Origin: Oenanthe sinensis
Taxonomy: Eukaryota > Streptophyta > Magnoliopsida > Apiales > Apiaceae
Length of the DNA stretch: 64,000 bases
Direction of reading: 5' to 3'
NCBI GenBank assembly: GCA_028671895.1
Contig: CM053800.1
Span: 22,899,886-22,963,885 of the forward strand
The notes under the pieces: generated by a model
What the model was told of the DNA's origin: nothing
Seen by the model: the letters and a program-made list of their open reading frames with translations, nothing else
The model's database searches: none
Part shown: in pieces, positions 13,701-26,862 of the stretch
Layout of the letters: each line of letters begins with the position of its first letter
How positions within the stretch are numbered: position 1 is the first letter of the stretch
Position numbers and translations under genes: made by a program

Positions 13701-15273
13701 AACTCTTGTAGGATCATTCTTGGCTCATTTCAACATGAAAACAATTCATAACAACTTCTGACTTCATTCTTGACTCGTTCGAACTTGGAAACAACTTGTA
13801 GCTTCATTCTTGACTCGTTTGAACTTCGAAACAACTTGTAAACTCTTGTAGGATCATTCTTGGCTCATTTCAACATGAAAACAATTCATAACAACTTGTG
13901 AGTTCATTCTTGACTTGTTCGAACTTGGAAACAACTTGTAGCTTCATTCTTGACTCGTTTGAACTTCGAAACAACTAGTAAACTCTTGTAGGATCATTTT
14001 TGTCGAAAAGATTCATTGATACTTGAGACTTGATTTTCGAGTCGTTCGAACTTGGAAACAACCTGTAACTTCATTCATGACTCGTTTGAACATGGAAACA
14101 TATTATAAACTCTTGTTGGATAATTTTTGGCTCATATGAACAAGAAAATAATTTATAATAACTTGAGACTTCATTCTTGACTCGTTCAAACTTGTAAACA
14201 ACTTTTAGCTTCATTATTGACTCGTTTGAACTTGGAAACAACTTGTAAACTCTTGTAGGATCATTCTTGGCTCAGTTGAACATGAAAACAATACATAACA
14301 ACTTCTGACTTCATTCTTGACTCGCTCGAACTTGTAATCAACTTGTAGCTTCATTCTTGACTCGTTTGAACTTCGAAACAACTTGTAAACTCTTGTAGGA
14401 TCATTTTTGTCGAAAAGATTCATTGATACTTGAGACTTGATTTTCGAGTCGTTCGAACTTGGAAACAACCTGTAGCTTCATTATTGACTCGTTTGAACCT
14501 GGAAACAACTTGTAAACTCTTGTAGGATCATTCTTGGCTCATTTCAACATGAAAACAATTCATAACAACTTCTGACTTCATTCTTGACTCGTTCGAACTT
14601 GGAAGCAACTTGTAGCTTCATTCATGACTCGTTTGAACATGGAAACAAATTGTTAACTCTTGGAGGATCATTTTTGGCTCATTTGAACAAGAAAACAATT
14701 TATAACAACTTGAGACTTCATTCTTGACTCGTTCGAACTTGTAAACAACTTTTAGCTTCATTATTGACTCGTTTGAACTTGGAAAAAACTTGTAAACTCT
14801 TCTAGGATCATTCTTGGCTCATTTCAACATGAAAATAATTCATAACAACTTCTTACTTCATTCTTGACTCGTTCGAACTTTAAAACAACTTATAGGTTCA
14901 TTATTGACTCGTTTGATCTTGGAAACAACTTGTAAACTCTTGTAAGATCATTCTTGGCTCATTTCAACATGAAAACAATTCATAACAACTTCTGACTTCA
15001 TTCTTGACTCGTTCGAACTTGGAAACAACTTGTAGCTTCATTCTTGACTCGTTTGAACTTCGAAACAACTTGTAAACTCTTGTAGGATCATTTTTGTCGA
15101 AAAGATTCATTGATACTTGAGACTTGATTCTTGACTCGTTCGAACTTGGAAACATCTTGTAGCTTCATTCATGACTCGTTTGAACATGGAAACAAATTGT
15201 TAACTCTTGGAGGATCATTTTTGGTTCATTTGAAAATGAAAAAAATTTATAACAACTTGAGACTTCATTCTTG
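6920..15273. repeat. 6003-bp shifted duplication (about 6920-9270 and 12923-15273)
   Basis: The rare variant GAACTCGGAAATAACC at 7231 recurs at 13234, and the TTCGAACTTGAAAACAAC variant at 6961 recurs at 12964, both 6003 bp apart. Variant 127-bp units at 7460, 8211 and 8961 match those at 13463, 14214 and 14964. The block is about 2.35 kb and nearly identical. It overlaps other duplications, so the duplication history is nested. Confidence 0.8.
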
Positions 15274-18200
15274 ACTCGTTCAAACTTGTAAACAACTTTT
15301 AGCTTCATTATTGACTCGTTTGAACTTGGAAACAACTTGTAAACTCTTGTAGGATCATTCTTGGCTCATTTGAACATGAAAACAATTCATAACAACTTCT
15401 GACTTCATTCTTGACTCGTTCGAACTTGAAAACAACTTGTAGCTTCATTCTTGACTCGTTTGAATTTCGAAACAACTTGTAAACTCTTGTAGGATCATTC
15501 TTGGCTCATTTCAACATGAAAACAATTCATAACAACTTGTGAGTTCATTCTTGACTTGTTCGAACTTGGAAACAACTTGTAGCTTCATTCTTGACTCGTT
15601 TGAACTTCGAAACAACTAGTAAACTCTTGTAGGATCATTTTTGTCGAAAAGATTCATTGATACTTGAGACTTGATTTTCGAGTCGTTCGAACTCGGAAAT
15701 AACCTGTAACTTCATTCATGACTCGTTTGAACATGGAAACATATTGTAAATTCTTGTTGGATAATTTTTGGCTCATATGAACAAGAAAATAATTTATAAT
15801 AACTTGAGACTTCATTCTTGACTCGTTCGAACTTGTAAATAACTTATAGCTTCTTTATTGACTCGTTTGATCTTGGAACCAACTTGTAAACTCTTGTAGG
15901 ATCATTCTTGGCTCATTTCAACATGAAAACAATTCATAACAACTTCTGACTTCATTCTTGACTCGTTCGAACTTGGAAACAACTTGTAGCTTCATTCTTG
16001 ACTCGTTTGAACTTCGAAACAACTTGTAAACTCTTGTAGGATCATTTTTGTCGAAAATATTCGTTGATACTTGAGACTTGATTTTCGAGTCGTTCGAACT
16101 TGGAAACAACCTGTAGCTTCATTATTGACTCGTTTGATCTTGGAAACAACTTGTAAACTCTTGTAGGATCATTCTTGGCTCATTTCAACATGAAAACAAT
16201 TCATAACAACTTCTGACTTCATTCTTGACTCGTTCGAACTTGGAAAGAACTTGTAGCTTCATTCTTGACTCGTTTGAACTTCGAAACAACTTGTAAACTC
16301 TTGTAGGATCATTCTTGGCTCATTTCAACATGAAAACAATTCATAACAACTTGTGAGTTCATTCTTGACTTGTTCGAACTTGGAAACAACTTGTAGCTTC
16401 ATTCTTGACTCGTTTGAACTTCGAAACAACTAGTAAACTCTTGTAGGATCATTTTTGTCGAAAAGATTCATTGATACTTGAGACTTGATTTTCGAGTCGT
16501 TCGAACTTGGAAACAATCTGTAACTTCATTCATGACTCGTTTGAACATGGAAACATATTGTAAACTCTTGTTGGATAATTTTTGGCTCATATGAACAAGA
16601 AAATAATTTATAATAACTTGAGACATCATTCTTGACTCGTTCGAACTTGTAAACAACTTATAGCTTCTTTATTGACTCATTTGATCTTGGAACCAACTTG
16701 TAAACTCTTGTAGGATCATTCTTGGCTCATTTCAACATGAAAACAATTCATAACAACTTCTGACTTCATTCTTGACTCGTTCGAACTTGGAAACAACTTG
16801 TAGCTTCATTCTTGACTCGTTTGAACTTCGAAACAACTTGTAAACTCTTGTAGGATCATTTTTGTCGAAAAGATTCATTGATACTTGAGACTTGATTTTC
16901 GAGTCGTTCGAACTTGGAAACAACCTGTAGCTTCATTATTGACTCGTTTGAACTTGGAAACAACTTGTAAACTCTTGTAGGATCATTCTTGGCTCATTTC
17001 AACATGAAAACAATTCATAACAACTTCTGAGTTCATTCTTGACTCGGTCGAACTTGGAAACAACTTGTAGCTTCATTCTTGACTCGTTTGAACTTCGAAA
17101 CAACTTGTAAACTCTTGTAGGATCATTCTTGGCTCATTTCAACATGAAAACAATTCATAACAACTTGTGAGTTCATTCTTGACTTGTTCGAACTTGGAAA
17201 CAACTTGTAGCTTCATTCTTGACTCGTTTGAACTTCGAAACAACTAGTAAACTTTTGTAGGATCATTTTTATCGAAAAGATTCATTGATACTAGAGACTT
17301 GATTTTCGAGTCGTTCGAACTTGGAAACAACCTGTAACTTCATTCATGACTCGTTTGAACATGGAAACATATTGTAAACTCTTGTTGGATAATTTTTGGC
17401 TCATATGAACAAGAAAATAATTTATAATAACTTGAGACTTCATTCTTGACTCGTTCAAACTTGTAAACAACTTTTAGCTTCATTATTGACTCGTTTGAAC
17501 TTGGAAACAACTTGTAAACTCTTGTAGGATCATTTTTGGCTCATTTGAACATGAAAACAATACATAACAACTTCTGACTTCATTCTTGACTCGCTCGAAC
17601 TTGTAAACAACTTGTAGCTTCATTCTTGACTCGTTTGAACTTCGAAACAACTTGTAAACTCTTGTAGGATCATTTTTGTCGAAAAGATTCATTGATACTT
17701 GAGACTTGATTTTCGAGTCGTTCGAACTTGGAAACAACCTGTAGCTTCATTATTGACTCGTTTGAACCTGGAAACAACTTGTAAACTCTTGTAGGATCAT
17801 TCTTGGCTCATTTCAACATGAAAACAATTCATAACAACTTCTGACTTCATTCTTGACTCGTTCGAACTTGGAAATAACTTGTAGCTTCATTCATGACTCG
17901 TTTGAACATGGAAACAAATTGTTAACTCTTGGAGGATCATTTTTGGCTCATTTGAACAAGAAAACAATTTATAACTTCTTGAGACTTCATTCTTGACTCG
18001 TTCGAACTTGTAAACAACTTTTAGCTTCATTATTGACTCGTTTGAACTTGGAAAAAACTTGTAAACTCTTCTAGGATCATTCTTGGCTCATTTCAACATG
18101 AAAATAATTCATAACAACTTCTTACTTCATTCTTGACTCGTTCGAACTTTAAAACAACTTATAGGTTCATTATTGACTCGTTTGATCTTGGAAACAACTT

Positions 18201-21112
18201 GTAAACTCTTGTAAGATCATTCTTGGCTCATTTCAACATGAAAACAATTCATAACAACTTCTGACTTCATTCTTGACTCGTTCGAACTTGGAAACAACTT
18301 GTAGCTTCATTCTTGACTCGTTTGAACTTCGAAACAACTTGTAAACTCTTGTAGGATCATTTTTGTCGAAAAGATTCATTGATACTTGAGACTTGATTCT
18401 TGACTCGTTCGAACTTGGAAACATCTTGTAGCTTCATTCATGACTCGTTTGAACATGGAAACAAATTGTTAACTCTTGGAGGATCATTTTTGGTTCATTT
18501 GAAAATGAAAAAAATTTATAACAACTTGAGACTTCATTCTTGACTCGTTCGAATTTGTAAACAACTTTTAGCTTCATTATTGACTCGTTTGATCTTGGAA
18601 ACAACTTGTAAAATCTTGTAGGATCATTCTTGGCTCATTTCAACATGAAAACAATTCAGAACAACTTCTGATTTCATTCTTGACTCGTTCAAACTTGGAA
18701 ACAACTTGTAGCTTCATTCTTGACTCGTTTGAACTTCGAAACAACTTGTAAACTCTTTTAGGATCATTTTTGTCGAAAAGATTCATTGATAATTGAGACT
18801 TGATTTTCGAGTCGTTCGAACTTGGAAACAACCTGTAGCTTCATTCATGACTCGTTTGAACATGGAAACATATTGTAAACTCTTGTAGGATAATTTTTGG
18901 CTCATTTGAACAAGAAAATAATTTATAATAACTTGAGACTTCATTCTTGACTCGTTCGAACTTGTAAATAATTTTTAGCTTCATTATTGACTCGTTTGAA
19001 CTAGGAAACAACTTGTAAACTCTTGTAGGATCATTCTTGGCTCATTTGAACATGAAAACAATACATAACAACTTCTGACTTCATTCTTGACTCGCTCGAA
19101 CTTGGAAACAACTTGTAGCATCATTCTTGACTCCTTTGGACATGGAAACAAATTGTAAACTCTTGTAGGATCATTCTTGGCTCATTTGAACATGCAAATA
19201 ATTTATAACAACTTGAGAGTTTATTCTTGACTCGTTCGAACTTGTAAACAACTTATAGCTTCATTATTGACTCGTTTGAACTTGGAAACAACTTGTAAAC
19301 TCTTGTAGTATTATTCTTGGCTCATTTGAACATGAAAACAATTCATATCAACTTCTGACTTCATTCTTGACTCGTTCGAACTTGGAAACAACTTGTAGCT
19401 TCATTCATGACTTGTTTCAACATGGAAACAAATTGTTAACTCTTGGAGGATCATTTTTGGCTCATTTGAACAAGAAAACAATTTATAACAACTTGAGACT
19501 TCATTCTTGACTCGTTCGAACTTTTAAACAACTTTTAGCTTCATTATTGACTCGTTTGAACTTGGAAACAAATTGTAAACTCTTGTAGGATCATTCCTGG
19601 CTCATTTCAACATGAAAACAATTCATAACAACTTCTTACTTCATTCTTGACTCGTTCGAACTTGGAAACAACTTGTAACTTCATTCTTGACTCGTTCGAA
19701 CTTGTAAACAACTTATAGCTTCTTTATTACTCGTTTCATCTTAGAACCAACTTGTAAACTCTTGTAGGATCATTCTTGGCTCATTTCAACATGAAAACAA
19801 TTCATAACAACTTCTGACTTCATTCTTGACTCGTTCGAACTTGGAAACAACTTGTAGCTTCATTCTTGACTCGTTTGAACTTCGAAACAACTTGTAAACT
19901 CTTGTAGGATCATTTTTGTCGAAAATATTCATTGATACTTGAGACTTGATTTTCGAGTCGTTCGAACTTGGAAATAACCTGTAGCTTCATTATTGACTCG
20001 TTTGATCTTGGAAACAACTTGTAAACTCTTGTAGGATCATTCTTGGCTCATTTCAACATGAAAACAATTCATAACAACTTCTGACTTCATTCTTGACTCG
20101 TTCGAACTTGGAAAGAACTTGTAGCTTCATTCTTGACTCGTTTGAACTTCGAAACAACTTGTAAACTCTTGTAGGATCATTCTTGGCTCATTTCAACATG
20201 AAAACAATTCATAACAACTTGTGAGTTCATTCTTGACTTGTTCGAACTTGGAAACAACTTGTAGCTTCATTCTTGACTCGTTTGAACTTCGAAACAACTA
20301 GTAAACTCTTGTAGGATCATTTTTGTCGAAAAGATTCATTGATACTTGAGACTTGATTTTCGAGTCGTTCGAACTTGGAAACAATCTGTAACTTCATTCA
20401 TGACTCGTTTGAACATGGAAACATATTGTAAACTCTTGTTGGATAATTTTTGGCTCATATGAACAAGAAAATAATTTATAATAACTTGAGACTTCATTCT
20501 TGACTCGTTCGAACTTGTAAACAACTTATAGCTTCTTTATTGACTCATTTGATCTTGGAACCAACTTGTAAACTCTTGTAGGATCATTCTTGGCTCATTT
20601 CAACATGAAAACAATTCATAACAACTTCTGACTTCATTCTTGACTCGTTCGAACTTGGAAACAACTTGTAGCTTCATTCTTGACTCGTTTGAACTTCGAA
20701 ACAACTTGTAAACTCTTGTAGGATCATTTTTGTCGAAAATATTCGTTGATACTTGAGACTTGATTTTCGAGTCGTTCGAACTTGGAAACAACCTGTAGCT
20801 TCATTATTGACTCGTTTGATCTTGGAAACAACTTGTAAACTCTTGTAGGATCATTCTTGGCTCATTTCAACATGAAAACAATTCATAACAACTTCTGACT
20901 TCATTCTTGACTCGTTCGAACTTGGAAAGAACTTGTAGCTTCATTCTTGACTCGTTTGAACTTCGAAACAACTTGTAAACTCTTGTAGGATCATTCTTGG
21001 CTCATTTCAACATGAAAACAATTCATAACAACTTGTGAGTTCATTCTTGACTTGTTCGAACTTGGAAACAACTTGTAGCTTCATTCTTGACTCGTTTGAA
21101 CTTCGAAACAAC
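8111..21112. repeat. 9272/9312-bp shifted duplication (about 8111-11800 and 17383-21112)
   Basis: Matching landmarks are 8211/17483, 8961/18233, 9368/18640 and 9919/19191 (shift 9272). After the point where the first copy lacks one 40-bp module, the shift becomes 9312 (11024/20336 and 11288/20600). At about 3.7 kb this is the longest nearly identical block in the left arm. A separate 8498-bp shift links about 12540-14540 to 21038-23038, and a 4630-bp shift links about 12016-12900 to 16646-17530. Confidence 0.75.
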
Positions 21113-23725
21113 TAGTAAACTTTTGTAGGATCATTTTTATCGAAAAGATTCATTGATACTAGAGACTTGATTTTCGAGTCGTTCGAACTTGGAAACAACC
21201 TGTAACTTCATTCATGACTCGTTTGAACATGGAAACATATTGTAAACTCTTGTTGGATAATTTTTGGCTCATATGAACAAGAAAATAATTTATAATAACT
21301 TGAGACTTCATTCTTGACTCGTTCAAACTTGTAAACAACTTTTAGCTTCATTATTGACTCGTTTGAACTTGGAAACAACTTGTAAACTCTTGTAGGATCA
21401 TTCTTGGCTCATTTGAACATGAAAACAATTCATAACATCTTCTGACTTCATTCTTGACTCGTTCGAACTTGAAAACAACTTGTAGCTTCATTCTTGACTC
21501 GTTTGAATTTCGAAACAACTTGTAAACTCTTGTAGGATCATTCTTGGCTCATTTCAACATGAAAACAATTCATAACAACTTGTGAGTTCATTCTTGACTT
21601 GTTCGAACTTGGAAACAACTTGTAGCTTCATTCTTGACTCGTTTGAACTTCGAAACAACTAGTAAACTCTTGTAGGATCATTTTTGTCGAAAAGATTCAT
21701 TGATACTTGAGACTTGATTTTCGAGTCGTTCGAACTCGGAAATAACCTGTAACTTCATTCATGACTCGTTTGAACATGGAAACATATTGTAAACTCTTGT
21801 TGGATAATTTTTGGCTCATATGAACAAGAAAATAATTTATAATAACTTGAGACTTCATTCTTGACTCGTTCGAACTTGTAAATAACTTATAGCTTCTTTA
21901 TTGACTCGTTTGATCTTGGAACCAACTTGTAAACTCTTGTAGGATCATTCTTGGCTCATTTCAACATGAAAACAATTCATAACAACTTCTGACTTCATTC
22001 TTGACTCGTTCGAACTTGGAAACAACTTGTAGCTTCATTCTTGTCTCGTTTGAACTTCGAAACAACTTGTAAACTCTTGTAGGATCATTTTTGTCGAAAA
22101 GATTCATTGATACTTGAGACTTGATTTTCGAGTCGTTCGAACTTGGAAACAACCTATAGCTTCATTATTGACTCGTTTGAACTTGGAAACAACTTGTAAA
22201 CTCTTGTAGGATCATTCTTGGCTCATTTCAACATGAAAACAATTCATAACAACTTCTGACTTCATTCTTGACTCGTTCGAACTTGGAAACAACTTGTAGC
22301 TTCATTCTTGACTCGTTTGAACTTCGAAACAACTTGTAAACTCTTGTAGGATCATTCTTGGCTCATTTCAACATGAAAACAATTCATAACAACTTGTGAG
22401 TTCATTCTTGACTTGTTCGAACTTGGAAACAACTTGTAGCTTCATTCTTGACTCGTTTGAACTTCGAAACAACTAGTAAACTCTTGTAGGATCATTTTTG
22501 TCGAAAAGATTCATTGATACTTGAGACTTGATTTTCGAGTCGTTCGAACTTGGAAACAACCTGTAACTTCATTCATGACTCGTTTGAACATGGAAACATA
22601 TTATAAACTCTTGTTGGATAATTTTTGGCTCATATGAACAAGAAAATAATTTATAATAACTTGAGACTTCATTCTTGACTCGTTCAAACTTGTAAACAAC
22701 TTTTAGCTTCATTATTGACTCGTTTGAACTTGGAAACAACTTGTAAACTCTTGTAGGATCATTCTTGGCTCATTTGAACATGAAAACAATACATAACAAC
22801 TTCAGACTTCATTCTTGACTCGCTCGAACTTGTAAACAACTTGTAGCTTCATTCTTGACTCGTTTGAACTTCGAAACAACTTGTAAACTCTTGTAGGATC
22901 ATTTTTGTCGAAAAGATTCATTGATACTTGAGACTTGATTTTCGAGTCGTTCGAACTTGGAAACAACCTGTAGCTTCATTATTGACTCGTTTGAACCTGG
23001 AAACAACTTGTAAACTCTTGTAGGATCATTCTTGGCTCATTTGAACATGAAAACAATTCATAACAACTTCTGACTTCATTCTTGACTCGTTCGAACTTGA
23101 AAACAACTTGTAGCTTCATTCTTGACTCGTTTGAATTTCGAAACAACTTGTAAACTCTTGTAGGATCATTCTTGGCTCATTTCAACATGAAAACAATTCA
23201 TAACAACTTGTGAGTTCATTCTTGACTTGTTCGAACTTGGAAACAACTTGTAGCTTCATTCTTGACTCGTTTGAACTTCGAAACAACTAGTAAACTCTTG
23301 TAGGATCATTTTTGTCGAAAAGATTCATTGATACTTGAGACTTGATTTTCGAGTCGTTCGAACTTGGAAACAACCTGTAACTTCATTCATGACTCGTTTG
23401 AACATGGAAACATATTTTAAATTCTTGTTGGATAATTTTTGGCTCATATGAACAAGAAAATAATTTATAATAACTTGAGACTTCATTCTTGACTCGTTCA
23501 AACTTGTAAACAACTTTTAGCTTCATTATTGACTCGTTTGAACTTGGAAACAACTTGTAAACTCTTGTAGGATCATTCTTGGCTCATTTGAACATGAACA
23601 CAATTCATAACAACTTCTGACTTCATTCTTGACTCGTTCGAACTTGAAAACAACTTGTAGCTTCATTCTTGACTCGTTTGAACTTCGAAACAACTTGTAA
23701 ACTCTTGTAGGATCATTCTTGGCTC

Positions 23726-23730
23726 ATTTC
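23726..23730. repeat. Target-site duplication, left copy (ATTTC)
   Basis: The five bases ATTTC directly before the left LTR are repeated directly after the right LTR. Five base pairs is the usual duplication length for Ty3/gypsy integration. Removing the element and one copy restores a normal satellite unit, with ...TTGGCTC ATTTC AATATGAAAAC... running through. Confidence 0.95.
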
Positions 23731-24010
23731 TGTGGCGCCCTCCCGACCCGGGGTCTAGATCGGGGCGTCACTGACACTCTATATGCATGCACCCTAAATA
23801 ACAGTAATAGAAAATACGCATAAATATGACCCCGACTACTCGCCTGGACCTTTCAAGGTAATGGTATGAAACAAGCACACTACTACATTCATTTATATTT
23901 AAATTTACAACAACGAAATAATATTACAACTCCTGAAACATCTCAAAATCTACTAACAAAAGCACAAGACTAAACAAAGTCTTTTCCTTCCAACTCGGCC
24001 TCGATCCTAC

Positions 24011-24085
24011 CTGTTCCCTCTCAGCCAGCCTAGCAAAGTTCATGTAAGACATGTTCTTCCGAGCAGTCTGCTTAATACGGACCAT
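24011..24085 (-). other. 3' LTR copy of the H3-tail-like 25-codon exon
   Basis: This is the identical counterpart of the exon at 33852-33926. It starts with ATG at 24085-24083, encodes MVRIKQTARK and fifteen further residues, and reaches a CAG|GTAGGA donor-like site at 24011/24010. Without splicing, the frame continues 28 more codons to a TAA (53 codons in total). In this LTR it lies downstream of all coding sequence, so it should matter only if the 3' LTR promoter drives read-out into the satellite. Confidence 0.5.
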
Positions 24086-24175
24086 GATTCTCAAAAGCTG
24101 TAGATGTTAGAAAATAAAAGGATGAGCTACAAAAGCTCAGCAAGTAAACATACTGGTTAAAAACAGTTCTACAGG

Positions 24176-24185
24176 CTTATATATA
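24176..24185 (-). promoter_or_regulatory. Probable TATA box in the 3' LTR
   Basis: On the minus strand the sequence reads TATATATAAG, a close match to the plant TATA consensus. It lies about 455 bp from the downstream end of the LTR, a reasonable place for a U3/R boundary. The corresponding site in the 5' LTR is 34017-34026. No transcription start has been shown. Confidence 0.5.
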
Positions 24186-24544
24186 ATTTAAACAAAATCT
24201 TTTGCTCAAAACCATGCTTTAAATCATTGCTGGACCTCATTGTCCCAAAATTGTAATTAACATACTAGTCAGGGTAATCATTACTCGCAAAACTTTCTTT
24301 TATAAAACTGCTGGCAGGGTTAAACAATTTCAATAACTGGTACAGAATAAACAAGAAGCTGGAAAGTAATAACCAGGTGTAAATATAAGAGTAATCTGCA
24401 GGGTTAGATGGATAACAGGGAAATAATGTATAACAATTGAAACAAGATGAAGTCAAGATATGACTGACAGTTTAAGCTGAAAAAGGCATGATATAACAGG
24501 GCATTGCAATATTCATTACTAATCATTTCAAAGTCCGTTTGTAT

Positions 24545-24697
24545 AAAACTGTCCTTTCATTAGGACTGATTCTTCAAAACATTTTTAAAACTGTCCTCTC
24601 ATTAGGACCTTGCTTTTAAAATCATCTATAAAATTGTCCTTTCATTAGGACCTTTACTTTTCAAATCATTTGTAAAACTGTCCTCTCATTAGGACCT
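24545..24697. repeat. Four tandem 42-44-bp repeats with inverted GTCCT/AGGAC cores (3' LTR)
   Basis: The core GTCCT(T/C)TCATTAGGAC occurs at 24551, 24593, 24636 and 24680, at spacings of 42, 43 and 44 bp. Each core is an inverted repeat with 5-bp arms GTCCT/AGGAC around a 6-base spacer. The cluster lies about 360-520 bp upstream of the TATA box in element orientation, as expected for U3 enhancer repeats. Related inverted pairs follow at 24770-24786 and 24790-24801. A regulatory role is inferred. Confidence 0.8.
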
Positions 24698-26830
24698 TTT
24701 CTGATTAAAACAATCATTTGGTTGAAGTTTTCTCACAACGCCAGACAATACGGGTGATCAGCCACGTAAAGTCCCCATAACGGACTAAAGTCCCTCTGGA
24801 CATAAGGAGTACTCATAAAGGCACTTATTGCCATTGGCCTTGGGCTATCTCATTATAGCCATTGACTATCTCATTATAGTCTACACATAAAAAGTGCTGG
24901 ACCGGCGTCACTCGGCCTCTTACGCCTCCAACCTATAGGAATCCGCAGAAACCATTTTGATCGGAATTCCTATAATAATCAAAACCTTTCTTTTTAAAGT
25001 TACCAAATCATTTGATGAAAAAGACTTCTTGAAAGTCGGATTCCATATTTAAATCCATTTTTAAAGATCATTAGACAGAGGTAAAGTTTATTTCAAGATA
25101 TGTCTCAAAACAAGTTGCTGTTGTAGTAAGGTAAGCTGAGATCATAAACTGGGAATCATAAACAAGTTAAGTTGTGAAGTCAAGGTTGCAAGATTAATTC
25201 ACAGGATAGTAAAGTGTTTTGAAAACAGTTGCAAGGTATTTATTCATGACAGTAGTTAGGCAATAGTAAAATGGTAAGTTCAGGATTAAAGTTTAAGGAA
25301 ACGTAGTTAAGGAAAATGGTAACAGCTTAAGTCACAGTTCAATGTCACTGGGTTAAGATTTTTAAGACTAGTTTATAAGTTATAGATAACAGTTCAGGGA
25401 TTTAAAAGTTTAAAGTGCAATTGTATCTGATATAAAGTTGCAGTTTAAGTAAAGTAATTAAAGTAACAGGCTGTAACTTAAAACAGTTGAGATAAAATAA
25501 TACAGTTACAGGTTCATAAAGCAGTTTACAAAACAGTGTTTAAGTTGAAAGAGGTTAGGCAGTAGTTACTTGCCTCAAATAAGGAATGCTACAGCTGTGG
25601 AACAGGTAGATCGCCTATACCAGACACTAACTCTCTACTTTAGCTTTTCCTTTGTCCTTCACCTCAATATCCTTCGTAGCTACACATAAATAATACTATT
25701 TCAGTATCTTATAAGCTCTCGACGTTCTCATTAACGTCTAACTATTCTACCCTTTCGTTAACTGTAACCCTTTAACACACATATATAATGCATAGTAGAC
25801 ATATTCTACTATATAATTATTCCTACACTGGCAAGCATTTAGCACATAGACAATTATATCATTCACAGTATCCCTGACTGATAGCATTTCCTATACAGAA
25901 GTGGTGTGCCAATTGTGTTTTACAAAATCATTTTAGTTTTTAGAAATTTTGGCAGCACCTCCCCTGTAATTGGAGCTGCCTGTCGGAATACAACCGACCC
26001 AAACAATTATTCAAACATCCAATCAAATAGGAATACATACAAACATATATATAATCCAAGAAATTCCTATCAATTATCACAGTTCAACTCACACCATTGT
26101 ATAATTACTACCTTGAGCCATATATACACAATCCTCCACATCTCATTCAAATTACTATGTACAAAATACAAAGCAATTAGCTCATTATCTAGACATGGCA
26201 TTTAGCATCCAACCAAGTCAAATTTATACTGCTATTAGTCCAAATTCGAACATAGTAAAATATGCAAAGTTTTAAAATTTCAATTGCCAAACCAATTAAT
26301 TCTCAAAACTATACACCAATCGATTTTATAACTATAAACATGGCAACCATATCAAATTCACACTAATGCACATATACCATATTATTTTCGAATTAACACA
26401 TGCATATACACTAGATATTCGAAATGACATAATAGTAAGATCATTTAGCATTTTAGTACATTCTTAACTACTCTAGGCTCTTGATAATCATTACTGGCTT
26501 CACCTTCACATACTCTATATTCAATTCACATATATACATATTTGTTCGGAAATTGAGTAACACAATCGGAAAATGCAAAAACAAATCTGCAGTTTGACAT
26601 GCATCTCGAATTAATAGCAAAAATAGACATGCACACCACATATGTTATAAATCATAACTAGTAGCAACTGCAAAAATCACAAACAAGACTGATTCAAACA
26701 ATTGTAGCCGGAAAAATAAAAATCGAACTTAAATGCTACATGCAATCCCATCTAAGCTAGCTAGCAGCAAGAACATCACATTAGCATAGTAATTTCGATG
26801 TAGTAGGCTCAGGTTTGCCATCACAGCCCT

Positions 26831-26862
26831 CCACCGGCTCGCCGGAGGCTCACCGCCGGTGG
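26831..26862. other. GC-rich inverted repeat in the 3' LTR
   Basis: CCACCGGC and GCCGGTGG form perfect 8-bp arms around a 16-base spacer, inside an unusually GC-rich island of the otherwise AT-rich LTR. The same structure is at 36672-36703 in the other LTR. It could fold as a hairpin in RNA, but I do not recognise a function. Confidence 0.5.

Larger units (their letters stand above)
1..23730. repeat. Satellite array, left arm (140-bp monomer)
   Basis: This is an uninterrupted tandem array that continues beyond the left edge of the window and stops at the retrotransposon. Landmark TTGGCTCATTT recurs every 140 bp (for example at 421, 561, 701 and 841). Each unit holds three related 40-bp modules (roughly GGATCATTCTTGGCTC..., ACTTCATTCTTGACTC... 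and GCTTCATTCTTGACTC...), a 10-bp linker ACAACTTCTG after the first module and a 10-bp linker AACTCTTGTA after the third. Two length variants are common: 180 bp with an added 40-bp module (841-1020), and 127 bp in which the GGCTCATTT module is replaced by a shorter TTGTCGAAAAGATTCATTGA version (1161-1287). Short minus-strand frames recur in the array, but those checked start with TTG and none behaves like a gene. Length divided by 140 suggests about 170 units. No other genes are seen. Confidence 0.97.

Noticed and set aside
1..23730. CRISPR-like regular spacing of a short palindromic word
   Set aside because: The intervals between palindromes are themselves repeats, not unique spacers, and the context is a plant satellite.
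24265..24456. Possible captured small gene in the LTR (63 codons, minus strand, duplicated at 34106-34297)
   Set aside because: It starts with TTG and has no motif. Its hydrophobic stretch is what AT-rich sequence usually yields.
25906..26205. 99-codon plus-strand frame in both LTRs (also 35747-36046)
   Set aside because: It starts with GTG, has low-complexity AT-driven composition, runs antisense to the element and is duplicated only because the LTR is.
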